From positions 515,773 to 579,772 of the forward strand of contig NZ_VLKC01000001.1 in the NCBI RefSeq assembly GCF_007830295.1: a stretch of DNA of 64,000 nt, given 5' to 3'. The position numbers and the translations under genes are program-made. Shown here one piece after another: positions 34,115-43,890 of this stretch. The notes under the pieces are model-generated. The model did not search any database and was not told the DNA's origin. It saw only the letters and a program-made list of their open reading frames with translations. Each line of letters starts with the position of its first letter. Position 1 is the first letter of the stretch. This DNA is from Sporomusa sp. KB1. Its GTDB lineage: Bacteria > Bacillota > Negativicutes > Sporomusales > Sporomusaceae.

Positions 34115-35342
34115 TTATGGGCCAAATGGTAGTACTGAGGCAGCAATGCTCAGAATTATGTTATTTGTCGGATCGACAGTAAATACTAGTCTCCCATATT
34201 TTCCTGATTCTTGGGACAGATATATGTAACGCGAAACTTTCCTATTTACCTCTGGAACTCTTTCGACAAAATACCAACCTTCTTTTTGATCTTTATTAAT
34301 GCGTGTAGGTTCACCACACGACGCCAATGCCCTTTGGATATTGTCACCAACTTTTATTCCCTTAGTTGTCGAACAAGATGAATCCTTAATCGCAATATAT
34401 ATCAATCTATCTGGTAATGCATCATTACCTGTAATGACTTCTACGCTGGTATTCCTATATAAAATCCCCCAAACATTTCTTTCATTAGGCCCGTTTTGCA
34501 TTAATTTAAGAACCGTCGGGAACTCGCCTAATGTCTCCTTAGCGTCATTAATACTACTCTGCCCAACCGTAGTCCAACTAGAGCCATATCACTAGCCCTT
34601 ATACTACTTGTAAAGGTTTTGGACTTAAGAACCGAACTCGTAGAAGTCGTTACTGAAGGCCCTTGGTACCCAACAATTTCAGACATAAGAAAATAGTCCA
34701 TATCTCCAGTTTTAATGTATCTTTTTACTTCACCTAGATTTGGTGCCCAGTAAGACTTCTCAACAGTTTTTTCTCCTGTTAGCCAAAGGAAATACCATTT
34801 CCTAACCGTTCAGATGTAACTTCGATGCAGTCGGTAAGGCTTCCAATCTTGGTTTCTACAGTCTTACCTATTCCAGTTAGCACGTGCTTATACTCTCCGT
34901 CTGACCATTCAGGTAAATTCATCGCTACGTTCTTACCAAATGGTCCAAGAGTCATAATTGTATTTTTAGTTATCACCCATCCAAAATCATCTACTATTGG
35001 TCATTCGGTCTGGATGGTAACCTGATTATCTGCTTGACATTATAAGTCATACTTTGCTCATTACTACTCAGCAAGCTATATACGATATGTATCATGATAC
35101 ATATCGATTTTGTATCCATTGAAACGAGTTACAATGGATGCGTCATTTTGAGGAACGAATCTTCTTAGGTCAACTTTTTCTATCTGTTCAGCATTGAGTA
35201 TCGCTATATTTGTGCATCCCGATAAAAAAGAAGCAGATAAGACAGCAATAAAAAAAATTACACCTATTTTAATATTTGATTTACCAACTAACCTAGCTAT
35301 TATTTGTAAACTCCTACGATAGCTTATCAATGGAATATTCAC
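34115..35342 (-). pseudogene. Collapsed lipoprotein gene of about 400 codons
   Basis: Successive minus-strand frames read as one protein. It opens with a signal peptide and lipobox (VIFFIAVLSASFLSGCTN), then NQVTIQTE-TGA-PIVDDFGWVITK where Trp probably became stop. LGPFGKNVAMNLPEWSDGEY and, after a shift, GEKTVEKSYWAPNLGEVKRY follow. After another shift come QSSINDAKETLGEF and GIKVGDNIQRALASCGEPTR. The last parts carry the BamE-like GxxxGxxxxxALxxxGEP motif also seen in 11321-11779. At least one nonsense and two or three frameshifts make it a recent pseudogene. Confidence 0.75.
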
Positions 35343-35407
35343 ATCTTAAAAATTCGCATTCCAACGTATAGGCAACACTTTTTCTAAACTACGTGACAAG
35401 TAACGAC

Positions 35408-36130
35408 TTATTTATAAAAATCAGCCTTACTGATCACCTTAACTATTTCAGCAATTGCCTTGTTATGTAAAGCTATTTCCGTTCTCCATCGTCTAGGGTG
35501 TGATGGCCAACCGCTATTATCTGAACTGATTAATACATTACTACAACTGCTTGACCAGTTTAATAAATCATTAGCTTTATCTGAAAAAATATTTTTTACA
35601 AATCCCAATATTACAAACGGTGAGTTGTTGCAAATCTTAATAAACTCTGCGAAATTTTTCGTCGCAAACTCCTCAAGCAAATTATCATCAGCTTTGTTTC
35701 TATTAATAATTTGTCTAACATACTGATGATAATCTTCGGCACTTTCCCTGTTAGGGCAAACAACACTTGAAAGATTATGTACTCTTATATATCCAGATGG
35801 AACGCACATATTCATAAGCTTGAACGCGTCCTTTATCGCCCATATAATATTTTGCATAGTCTGGTCTGCATAACCAAATCCCTCTATGGCCTCTACTTCA
35901 CCATAGCCCGACTTAAATCGACTCCACCCTGGTATTTCATCTAAACCGTACGATCCTGGGTTAGTCATAATTACCGTTCCAAGTAATTTTTCTGCTTCCC
36001 CGAAATATATCTTGGTGTTATTTCTTACTAAATAACACTGTTTATTGCCATCTCGATAAAACCTTCCGATAGCATCCTTAAATCTCGTCATGCTCGAAAG
36101 AATACGTTGTGGATATTTGCGTATCTTCAA
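35408..36130 (-). CDS. DUF1643-like family protein
   Basis: Start TTG 36130 has AGGAGTGAT 6 nt upstream, giving 240 residues (MKIRKYPQRILSSMTRFKDA). The conserved region VIMTNPGSYGLDEIPGW and a second block with QTMQNIIWAIKDAFKLMNMC resemble DUF1643, a family of presumed nucleotide- or nucleic-acid-acting enzymes common in mobile and defence regions. FVILGFVKNIFS resembles its last core strand. Isolated among pseudogenes. Moderate confidence in the family. The gap 36131-36819 has no feature I can support. Confidence 0.6.
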   Translation of the reverse strand: MKIRKYPQRILSSMTRFKDAIGRFYRDGNKQCYLVRNNTKIYFGEAEKLLGTVIMTNPGSYGLDEIPGWSRFKSGYGEVEAIEGFGYADQTMQNIIWAIKDAFKLMNMCVPSGYIRVHNLSSVVCPNRESAEDYHQYVRQIINRNKADDNLLEEFATKNFAEFIKICNNSPFVILGFVKNIFSDKANDLLNWSSSCSNVLISSDNSGWPSHPRRWRTEIALHNKAIAEIVKVISKADFYK

Positions 36131-36819
36131 AAATATCACTCCTAATTGATCCGCCAAAAGGAAAGCAATTAATAATTAAGCAATATTTAGCGTCTTCTCA
36201 TTTACCGTATAATTCCTGCACATATAAAGATATTACACTTTTTAATGTGATTACCAATAAAGTGGATTATCATACCCACAAGAAACATCATTGACGCGCA
36301 ATATTTAGCTACCCATTTTCTTCATTTGCTACCATGCTAATTTCTAGTCCGATAATAGTCATTAGGTAAAAATATATCCTGCTATATTTTTACCTATGAT
36401 AACAAAAGTTTCGCCGTTAGGTATATTACGGGTGGCATTGATGACTTGAATATTCCGGGGGTAGTTTGAGCCATGCTCACCGAAACTTTGGCTCTGCCGC
36501 ATCGGTATATGCTGACTCAAACGAACCATCTCCTATCTCTTTATTTGAACATTTATCTACGGATTGCTCCGTTAAACACAATATTTTGTTTTAATACTGT
36601 GCTATTGAAAAAATTGACGCAATAAAAAACTATACTTCGCCATTACTATCCAAAAACTCACCCTATCACAACTCGCTGGGTCTATGCCCTTACATTCCTT
36701 CGTTCTGTTTTATGGATAAAAGCAGAGATAGTGTTTAAGCTTGAATGCTGCCTCTTTGGGCTAATGGGGACGGACTCCTTATCTCCGCTTTATCGGCGTA
36801 TATTATGATTTCTTATTTT

Positions 36820-37380
36820 TTAAGCAGCCTGTTTAATTTGGTTTTGCCTGAATTCACCAAGAACTAATTCAGCCTGGTATCCTACTTTCTTTTTCACTAG
36901 GGTATATATCACTGTTATTACCTTCTTTGCGATAACAACAAGGGCTTGTTGTTTCTTGAGAGGATTATTCGGGCGTGTTTTTAAGTATACGTAAAGTTCT
37001 TTCATTTCATCATTTACTACAATTATCGTTCGAGCCATCTGATATAAGACACTTCGCAAATTTTTCCTACCGCGTTTTGATATCGTTGTCCCGCTCTGGT
37101 TCTTCCCAGAGCTATCCTCAACAAGGTTGTATCCTGCCATTCTGCTTATCTGGCGAGGATAATCAAATCTCATTGGATCACCAATCTCGCCGAAAAAGCT
37201 TGCTGCAGTCACTATTCCTATTCCTGGGATACTGAGAACGATCTCGCCAAAGCCGGTATCAACCAATGCCTTCTCCATCGCACTTTCTATCTGGTCAAGT
37301 TGTTTGTCCTGTCCATCAAATGGATACAAACAATTTTATTCTGGCAAAAAAAGTTTCTTATATTCTGCAAATGCATAACT
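36820..37380 (-). pseudogene. IS110-family transposase, C-terminal remnant
   Basis: About 160 residues of the transposase IS116/IS110/IS902 domain remain: LSIPGIGIVTAASFFGEIGD, then FDYPRQISRMAGYNLVEDSS, ISKRGRKNLRSVLYQMA and a typical LVVIAKKVITVIYTLVK tail. The N-terminal DEDD catalytic domain is missing. Upstream sequence to about 37380 gives a few more residues interrupted by a stop (KKLFLPE-stop-NCLYPFDG). No element ends were found. Confidence 0.85.
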
Positions 37381-37610
37381 ATCTGTCATGCCGCCCTATT
37401 CACCTAATTTAAATAATCAGGCAAAATAGTATATGGGTATTTTCTCCATTTATAATTAATATCCTGCGATATTTGACAAATTTAATTAGAAATTTCATTC
37501 AATTATTTTTATTGTATAAACAGTTTTAAAAGCATAATCCGTTAGAACATTATACTAAGACACTTTTTTCAAATTATCATTCCGTTTAAAAATACAATTA
37601 TCTGTAAATG

Positions 37611-37700
37611 TATGCACCCCTTAAACAAATATATCGCCTAAACGTAAGTCTAGGCGAACATAAACACACGTATTAAAATTTCTAAAAACCCAAACCCTTG
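37611..37700 (-). repeat. Worn third copy of the rlmD-downstream/LexA region
   Basis: GCACCCCTTAAACAAATAT, then GCGAACATAAACACACGTAT and an AAAACCCAAACCCTT end, line up with 39095-39190 and 4405-4505. The LexA-like core has decayed, and no HVECV-coding part is present at this copy. It also forms a TCGCCTA/TAGGCGA hairpin. The rest of 37381-37882 shows nothing else. Confidence 0.45.
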
Positions 37701-37882
37701 ATAGGAAGCAAAGGAACATTCTTTTTGCTTCCCTTTACTTACACGTTAAAAATAATACTTTAATGAATCTCGATTACTCTAGCAGGATGCGATTTCCTAG
37801 GCTGAGAAGTTTAAGCGTCTTTTCGGTGACTTTAAGATTTTTTCCAATTCCCTCGTGATTCCCAAAATTACATTTCCATAAT

Positions 37883-38071
37883 TTATTTATCGTAAAATTC
37901 TCGCCGAATAAAATCAAAGCAATTGTTTAAGGCAACTTCTAGCCGCTGATTTATTTCGTTTATATCCTTTTGCTCTTTTTCTAATTGATCAATTTCCCGG
38001 CTTAATTTTTGAATTATGTAACAAAGATGCTCATATTCTTGCTTCTTTTCTGTTGATAATCTTTGCCACAT
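37883..38071 (-). CDS. Small coiled-coil protein
   Basis: 62 residues (MWQRLSTEKKQEYEHLCYII ... FDFIRREFYDK), predicted as one long coiled coil from residue 8 to 50 with heptad Leu/Ile. ATG 38071 has GAGGATGAT upstream. Such small proteins occur near mobile-element genes and Spo0E-like phosphatases, but the SxxxD signature of Spo0E is not present, so no function is assigned. Confidence 0.45.
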   Translation of the reverse strand: MWQRLSTEKKQEYEHLCYIIQKLSREIDQLEKEQKDINEINQRLEVALNNCFDFIRREFYDK

Positions 38072-38396
38072 ATAATCATCCTCAATTCCAATGCCTTCGA
38101 TATTTCTTGATACTTAACTATTAAATTTAATCTAGCTATTCAGCCATATAGGCCAAGGTGCGATAAGCAGTATTAGTAATAAGAACCATTGGAGTGTAAA
38201 TAGACTTCCGCCAAAGTTCATATCTAAATTCAGTAAGTTGCCTTTGTTATACTACGCGTTGTGATGATGGCAGTATATTCCTACCCCTTTGATTTTAGTC
38301 TCAATTGGACCGATTCGTTTAATGCCTTTCGGTCTTTTTAACTAAAGTCTTTCCTTCGCCTATTTATTTACCTATATTGTACCATAAGTTTCTAAT

Positions 38397-38418
38397 ATAT
38401 CGCAATATATTGCGATAT
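38397..38418. promoter_or_regulatory. Perfect 22-bp palindromic operator ahead of an XRE gene
   Basis: ATATCGCAATA / TATTGCGATAT is a perfect dyad, with a half-site GCAATATC repeated at 38438. A TATAAT box lies at 38450, with TGCATT 17 bp upstream as a weak -35. The position directly before the promoter of the XRE gene fits autorepression. A terminator-like GACCG...CGGTC hairpin is at about 38309-38335. Confidence 0.65.
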
Positions 38419-38489
38419 GTCAGAAGTGCATTAACTGCAATATCTTTCCTATAATGTACATAGAATCAAAATTTAGGAGAGTGCAACTT

Positions 38490-38795
38490 TTGAGGAAAAA
38501 AGATAAAGATAAATATTTTCCTATATATAAAGAAATCGGACGACGGATTTCATTTTATCGAAATTTGCGAGGACTTTCACAAGAAGAGTTAGCTGCCAAA
38601 GTTGACATTAGTACCAGTCATTTATCAAAAATTGAAGCTCCTAATACAGCTACAAGTTTCTCACTTGACGTTCTTCTAGTGATTGCTGATGGTTTGGATA
38701 TTCACATCGCTGCACTTTTCAATCCACCTGAATTATTTAATCCTTTAATAAAAAGTGCGGACCATACTGATGGTAAAAATAATTTCGGTATTTAG
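38490..38795 (+). CDS. XRE-family transcriptional regulator
   Basis: I start at TTG 38490 (TTAGGAGAG 9 nt upstream) rather than ATG 38454, giving 101 residues (MRKKDKDKYFPIYKEIGRRI). The helix-turn-helix covers about residues 15-70 (LSQEELAAKVDISTSHLSKI). A short tail (LFNPLIKSADHTDGKNNFGI) has no ligand domain. It is the only plus-strand gene in this region and is terminated by two hairpins. A perfect 22-bp palindrome lies in front of its promoter. Probably a repressor from a lost mobile element. Confidence 0.85.
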   Translation: MRKKDKDKYFPIYKEIGRRISFYRNLRGLSQEELAAKVDISTSHLSKIEAPNTATSFSLDVLLVIADGLDIHIAALFNPPELFNPLIKSADHTDGKNNFGI

Positions 38796-38800
38796 CCAAA

Positions 38801-38835
38801 AGCCGACCACGTAACGTAAAGGTCGGTTTTTTAAT
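38801..38835 (+). terminator. Terminator of the XRE gene
   Basis: GCCGACC / GGTCGG hairpin followed by TTTTTTAATTTT, just after the stop at 38795. Confidence 0.8.
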
Positions 38836-38848
38836 TTTATAAGTCTAT

Positions 38849-38895
38849 AACAAAAAGGTACACGAACCTATTGGAAAGTGTACCTTTTGTTATTC
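38849..38895. terminator. Second terminator hairpin
   Basis: AACAAAAAGGTACAC / GTGTACCTTTTGTT long AT-rich stem. The A and T runs on both sides allow function in either direction. Confidence 0.65.
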
Positions 38896-39058
38896 TTTGA
38901 AGTTTTTTGGTAATAACAAATCTAAGATATATTTACCGATCATCACTTCTAGTATCGTTCTAAAAATACTACCACTATTGATTATAACCATATCAACTGT
39001 TCTCTTGGCTCGGTAGATGTCAAATTGCACTGGCACGCCTTAGAACCAATCCATTCTC

Positions 39059-39197
39059 ATACCTTTACGCAAAATACCCCATCATTTCGTGTAAGGGGTG
39101 CCCCCCTAACAAGTGTTCGCTCCGTTTTGAACGTCTATGAGAACATGAAACACACGTATTTAAATTTTCAAAAACCTTCAAACCCTTTGAAACCAGG
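39059..39197 (-). repeat. Right 24-bp direct repeat and LexA-like box downstream of rlmD
   Basis: The 24 bp at 39059-39082 are identical to 33925-33948. Between them and the rlmD stop lies, on the minus strand, GCGAACACTTGTT, a LexA-type half-matched box, at about 39107-39121. The corresponding position in the 4.4-kb relic has the better box CGAACATATGTTGG. No gene follows that would use it. I infer that the SOS-controlled gene once located after rlmD has been lost. Confidence 0.55.
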
Positions 39198-40586
39198 CTA
39201 TTTCGGTTCTATCACCGCAACACACTCCACGTGAAACGTCTGCGCAAACATATCGACAGGCTGAATCTCCTGTGCCTTATAGCCCAAATCATTCAAAACC
39301 GCCAAATCCCGCGCCAACGACGCCGGATTACAAGATACATAGACAATCCGCTTGGGTTCCATACTTACAAAGGTCTCCAACACCTTCTGCTCGCAGCCGG
39401 CCCGGGGAGGATCTACAACAATGACGTCCGGTCTAATGCCATGCTTAAACATGCGTGGCATAACCTCTATGGCATCACCGACAATAAACTCCACATTTGA
39501 GATATGGTTGCTGCTGGCATTTTGCCGGGCATCAAGGATAGCCGGTTCAACGATTTCTATGCCGTATACTTTGGCTGCTTTGCGAGCTAAAAACAATGTG
39601 ATGGTACCAGTACCGCAGTAGGTATCGATGACGGTTTCCGTGCCGGTTAATCCGGCGTACTTGACGGCTTGGTTATAGAGTACCTCAGCCTGGACCGTGT
39701 TGACCTGAAAAAATGAGCGGGCCGATATGGCAAAGGTGAATTCGCCGAGTTTATCGGTTATCGTGTCTTGCCCCCAAAGGGTACGGGTTTTGTGGCCCAT
39801 AATGATATTAGTGCGCTTGGAATTAATGTTTTGAACAATGCTGACAAGCCCAGCTATCCTGGTTTGAAGACATGCAAGGAGGGCTTGCTGCTGGGGCAGC
39901 TGCTCAGTGGCTGTTACCAGTACGATCATGACTTGACCGGTTGCTGTGCCTACCCGCCCCAGGACATGTCGAATAACCCCCTGGCCGGTACGCTCGTCAT
40001 AAGGTTCAATGCCAAGTTCTTGGATTGCTTTCCTGACTTCCCTGACAATGTCGTTATTGACTTGATGCTGGATAAGGCAGTTTTCGGTATCAACAATATC
40101 ATGGCTTCCCTGGGAATAGCAGCCTACTACTACTTTGCCATTTTTTATTCCTACAGGAAATTGCATTTTATTGCGGTAATACCAGGGATTGGCCGCGCTC
40201 AGAGTAGGATGAACAAGAACCTCCGGCAGCTTGGCAATACGGGTAATAGCGTCAACTACCTGCTGCCGCTTACTATTGAGCTGTTCTTCATAGTTCAAGT
40301 GCTGCAGCTGACAGCCACCACATTGGCTGTATATCCCGCATTTGGGGACAATCCGGTGGAGAGACGGGGTTTGAACTGTTGCCAGACGGCCAATGGCATA
40401 GGTCTTTTTGACGGTAATAATGACTGCCGTCACTGTTTCACCTGGCAAGGCACCCGGAATAAATACTGTGAAGTCCTGATAACGGCCTACGCCTTCGCCA
40501 CTATGTCCGAGACCGGTTATAGCAATCGTATAGGTTTGTCCCTTTTCTACGGGAACTGATGGAGCTTTGTTGGCCACGAATGTCAC
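39198..40586 (-). CDS. rlmD: 23S rRNA (uracil-5-)-methyltransferase RlmD
   Basis: 462 residues with the full family layout: an N-terminal TRAM domain (YTIAITGLGHSGEGVGRYQD), four Cys for the 4Fe-4S cluster (CGIYSQCGGCQLQH plus one upstream/downstream), an SAM-binding TVIDTYCGTGTITLFLARKA, and the catalytic Cys in IVYVSCNPASLARDLAVL. It ends with the diagnostic FHVECVAVIEPK. It methylates the C5 of a uracil in 23S rRNA. Start is GTG 40586 or the GTG 12 bases later, which is better spaced from AAGGTGA. Its 3' end is copied as relics elsewhere in the window. Confidence 0.93.
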   Translation of the reverse strand: MTFVANKAPSVPVEKGQTYTIAITGLGHSGEGVGRYQDFTVFIPGALPGETVTAVIITVKKTYAIGRLATVQTPSLHRIVPKCGIYSQCGGCQLQHLNYEEQLNSKRQQVVDAITRIAKLPEVLVHPTLSAANPWYYRNKMQFPVGIKNGKVVVGCYSQGSHDIVDTENCLIQHQVNNDIVREVRKAIQELGIEPYDERTGQGVIRHVLGRVGTATGQVMIVLVTATEQLPQQQALLACLQTRIAGLVSIVQNINSKRTNIIMGHKTRTLWGQDTITDKLGEFTFAISARSFFQVNTVQAEVLYNQAVKYAGLTGTETVIDTYCGTGTITLFLARKAAKVYGIEIVEPAILDARQNASSNHISNVEFIVGDAIEVMPRMFKHGIRPDVIVVDPPRAGCEQKVLETFVSMEPKRIVYVSCNPASLARDLAVLNDLGYKAQEIQPVDMFAQTFHVECVAVIEPK

Positions 40587-40678
40587 CTTTTCTTTTACAA
40601 TATCAACCAGCGTGTAAGATTGCCACGCCGCAATGCTGCCGGAACAGTAACAGAGGGCGGAGATGTCCGCCCTCTTAC

Positions 40679-43090
40679 TTACTCTTTCTTATCCTCAGAA
40701 GCCTTACCTAACTTAATCAGGGTATCTGTATATTCTTTGAGTTTTTGGCTAACTCGGGCGTTGACCGTATCTGGTGGATAGGTCCCATCAGGATTGGGCT
40801 CACCGGCAGGTGTGCCTGTCAGGACTTCAATCCCCTGGTCAATGGTTGCAACCGGGTAGATATGAAATTTACCTTGCCGCACCGCCTCAATGACCTCATC
40901 ATTTAAGGCCAAATTACTGACGTTTTGATGTGGAATCATTACCCCCTGCTTGCCTGTCAGACCTTTTAGCTTGCACACCGAGAAAAAGCCTTCAATTTTT
41001 TCGGTGGCCCCGCCGATAGGCTGAATCTCACCCTTCTGATTGACTGAACCGGTAACAGCTATATCTTGTTTGATCGGCAACCCAGCTAAGCTGGATAATA
41101 TGGCATATAGTTCCGTACTTGATGCACTATCGCCATCAACTCCATCATATAGTTGCTCAAAGGTCAGGCTGGCGGTCAGGGTCAGCGGATATTTCTGAGC
41201 GTATTTCTGCCCAAGGTAACCGCTTAAGATAAGCACGCCCTTGGTATGGCTGGTACCGCTGATCTTAGTTTCACGCTCAATGTTAACAACGCCGCTTTTG
41301 CCAAGATAGGTATTGGCGGTTATACGGGAGGGTTTCCCAAACATGTACTCGCCCACAGACAGTACTGCCAAGCCATTGACTTGTCCGATCTTTTCACCCT
41401 CGGTGTCAATCAGGAGATGTCCTTCAGCAAACATTTCCTGTATACGGTCTTCATATTTATTAGCGCGATAGCGCTTTTCTTCGATGGTTTTTTTAATATG
41501 CGCAGCTGTTACTATCTGGCTGTTATCCATTGTAGCCCAGACATCAGCTTCGCACAGTAATTCAACAACGTCATTAAAGCGGGTAGTCAGCTTGGTTTGT
41601 GTGCCAGTCAGGCGTGAACTGTATTCAACAACCCTAGCAACTGCTGCTTTGTCAAAATGCTTGAGTTTTTCCCGGCTGACGGTGGAGCTGATAAAGCCAG
41701 CTAATTTTTGAATGTTGCCGGCGTTGTTCTCCATAACTACGTCAAAATCGGCATGGGCTTTGAATAGTTTGCGAAAATCCTCATCATAATTGTATAAAAG
41801 CTGATATATATTGGGATTGCCAATTAGGACTACTTTAATATCAATGGGAATGGGCTCTGGTTTTAGTGAGGCCATAGCCAATACACCATATTGTTCGCCC
41901 AGATTTTCGATTTGTAGTTTTTTAGTCTTAAGTACCCGTTTCAAGGCTTCCCAGGCGCCGACATTTGTCAGTACATCACGGGCATTTAAGATCAAATAGC
42001 CGCCATTAGCCTTGTGCAACGCTCCCGGTTTAATCATGGTGTAGTCGGTACTAACCACTCCCATATGATTTTGATACTCAGCCCGACCCACTAAATTATA
42101 ATAGGTAGGATTAATTTCCACGATGACAGGAGCCCCCAGGGTCTCACGGTGGTCTACCAGCAGATTGACGTTATATTTGTCTTTAGCATCTGGTGCCGGG
42201 CGTTTGAGCAAGGCCAGCGGGTTGTTATCCTCTTCCTGTTGAGGTTTAAACTCGTTAATATTCTTGGATACATCCTGCTTGATGGCCTCCAGATAATCAA
42301 CAACCGTTTTATGTCCGTCATATTTTTCTTTAAGCGCATCAATTAAGTGTCCGGCAGCAAATAAGCCAATTTTGACATCAAGCTGCTTTAATTCTTCACG
42401 CGTCGCCCGTTCCAGCAGTTGAATACGCCGAACAACTTCCATTCCTTTTTCATGAACAGCAAATAAATTTTTCTCAATCGCGTCACGCTGTTCTTTGGCA
42501 AGCTGTTGAAAATCCTCAGGGGCTAAGGTCTTGCCATCCAACATGGGCAACCCGACAAAACCGGTAGAACTCCATTGTGGTGAAATCCCCTGAGTTTCGG
42601 CATATTGAGTGAATTCTTCCACCATAACCGCTCGCTGTTCCTGGTATTGTTTTACCAGTCCGGCTTTGGCCTGTTCATAGTCTTCACTGCTAAATACTTT
42701 GGGAATATCTGTTTTCAGGTCTTCGATAAGTTCTTGCATATCTTGCTTGAAAATATACCCCATACCAGAAGGCAATGCTAAGGCAATAGGCTGTCCGGGA
42801 CTTTCTAAATTATTTACATAACACCAGTCATAGGGACATTCTTGCGTGCCGGCTACTTTTTTTACCGCTGCTTCCGCGTACGTAATTTTTCCCGTACCGA
42901 CTAGACCGGACATAAAGATATTATAACCAGGATTTTTGGTAAAAAGGCCAAATTCAACTGCCTTAACGGCCCGCTCCTGACCAATCATGACTTCCAGCGG
43001 CGGCACAGTTTCAGTTGTATCAAAGGTAAAAGCAGTTTCATCACAGTTAAAGCGGAGTTTTTCGACTGGCAATTCCTGACTAATGGTCAT
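40679..43090 (-). CDS. Lon-like AAA protease (LonB/AAA_32 type)
   Basis: From ATG 43090 (GGGAGG 10 nt upstream), 803 residues. An N-terminal AAA region has Walker A SGLVGTGKITYAE. A middle part includes LHKANGGYLILNARDVL. The C-terminal Lon protease domain has the catalytic Ser in VDGDSASSTELYAILSSLAG and the Lys in GGATEKIEGFF. This is the ATP-dependent Lon-related family without the Lon N-domain, a soluble housekeeping or stress protease. A separate open frame upstream (to 43117) is less likely because it would place the AGGAGG-type site inside the coding region. Confidence 0.9.
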   Translation of the reverse strand: MTISQELPVEKLRFNCDETAFTFDTTETVPPLEVMIGQERAVKAVEFGLFTKNPGYNIFMSGLVGTGKITYAEAAVKKVAGTQECPYDWCYVNNLESPGQPIALALPSGMGYIFKQDMQELIEDLKTDIPKVFSSEDYEQAKAGLVKQYQEQRAVMVEEFTQYAETQGISPQWSSTGFVGLPMLDGKTLAPEDFQQLAKEQRDAIEKNLFAVHEKGMEVVRRIQLLERATREELKQLDVKIGLFAAGHLIDALKEKYDGHKTVVDYLEAIKQDVSKNINEFKPQQEEDNNPLALLKRPAPDAKDKYNVNLLVDHRETLGAPVIVEINPTYYNLVGRAEYQNHMGVVSTDYTMIKPGALHKANGGYLILNARDVLTNVGAWEALKRVLKTKKLQIENLGEQYGVLAMASLKPEPIPIDIKVVLIGNPNIYQLLYNYDEDFRKLFKAHADFDVVMENNAGNIQKLAGFISSTVSREKLKHFDKAAVARVVEYSSRLTGTQTKLTTRFNDVVELLCEADVWATMDNSQIVTAAHIKKTIEEKRYRANKYEDRIQEMFAEGHLLIDTEGEKIGQVNGLAVLSVGEYMFGKPSRITANTYLGKSGVVNIERETKISGTSHTKGVLILSGYLGQKYAQKYPLTLTASLTFEQLYDGVDGDSASSTELYAILSSLAGLPIKQDIAVTGSVNQKGEIQPIGGATEKIEGFFSVCKLKGLTGKQGVMIPHQNVSNLALNDEVIEAVRQGKFHIYPVATIDQGIEVLTGTPAGEPNPDGTYPPDTVNARVSQKLKEYTDTLIKLGKASEDKKE

Positions 43091-43182
43091 GAAGAGACGT
43101 CCTCCCTTTGTTTTCATCTTCCTACATATTTATGTAGATATTTCCACATAAATACATTCTACTTGCTATTAAAAAAATCCTG

Positions 43183-43857
43183 CTACACTAAGGGCACTCC
43201 CAAAACCATCATTACTATTTTACTGGTATTGATAAAAGAGTGGGCCGTAATTGAAGTTAGTAGTGACCCTGTCCAAAAATAGAGTAAGGCAAAACCAATG
43301 CCTACAATAATCATTTCCACCAGCCAATAGGCATTAAAATGAAAAAGAGCAAAAATAGCGGCACTGGCTACTGCCCCACCCCATAATCCCCATTTATCTT
43401 TGAGCGGCAAAAAGGTAAACATCCGGTAGAGTATTTCTTCTGTCACCGGTGCAGCAACGCCAGCCAGAAATAACGGCATGATGAGCTGCTGCCAAGACAA
43501 TGCGGCTTGTACCTGCGCTACTATTGGATGCTGGGTCGGCGACACTAGCAGCGTGGTGGTATATAGCCGTTCACTGTACAAGCTGATAAAGAGTAGTGCT
43601 GCCCCGCCTGCCATGCCTTTTAGCACATTTCGCCCCCAGTTATTTAGAGAAAATCCCAGCTGTGTCAGGTCACCCTTAGTATGACGAACTGTCCATAATA
43701 CCAGCCCTACGACTAGCATGCGGTCAGTCATTTCAATAACAAATGAACTGGCGTCAAAAAATAGTGGATAGACTAGTCGCACAATAAGAATTCCAACTGC
43801 CAGGCGCAAAATGTGAACAGATAGTACAGCACGTAAATTCCAGGTGGCTTTTAGCAT
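43183..43857 (-). CDS. CPBP-family intramembrane metalloprotease
   Basis: About 225 residues with seven to eight hydrophobic helices and the CAAX/CPBP motifs: EEILYR (Glu-Glu and Arg) at about residue 140, FALFHFN and a late H in ITAHSFINT. Members cleave membrane substrates or process peptides. No partner is evident. Start is ATG 43857 (GAGGTT) or ATG 43893, behind AGGAG. The second start codon and its ribosome binding site are part of the 85-bp direct repeat, so the start used here may have changed when that repeat was duplicated. Confidence 0.85.
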   Translation of the reverse strand: MLKATWNLRAVLSVHILRLAVGILIVRLVYPLFFDASSFVIEMTDRMLVVGLVLWTVRHTKGDLTQLGFSLNNWGRNVLKGMAGGAALLFISLYSERLYTTTLLVSPTQHPIVAQVQAALSWQQLIMPLFLAGVAAPVTEEILYRMFTFLPLKDKWGLWGGAVASAAIFALFHFNAYWLVEMIIVGIGFALLYFWTGSLLTSITAHSFINTSKIVMMVLGVPLV

Positions 43858-43890
43858 ATTGTCAACCTCTTTTTTTAGGTACATCAATAC

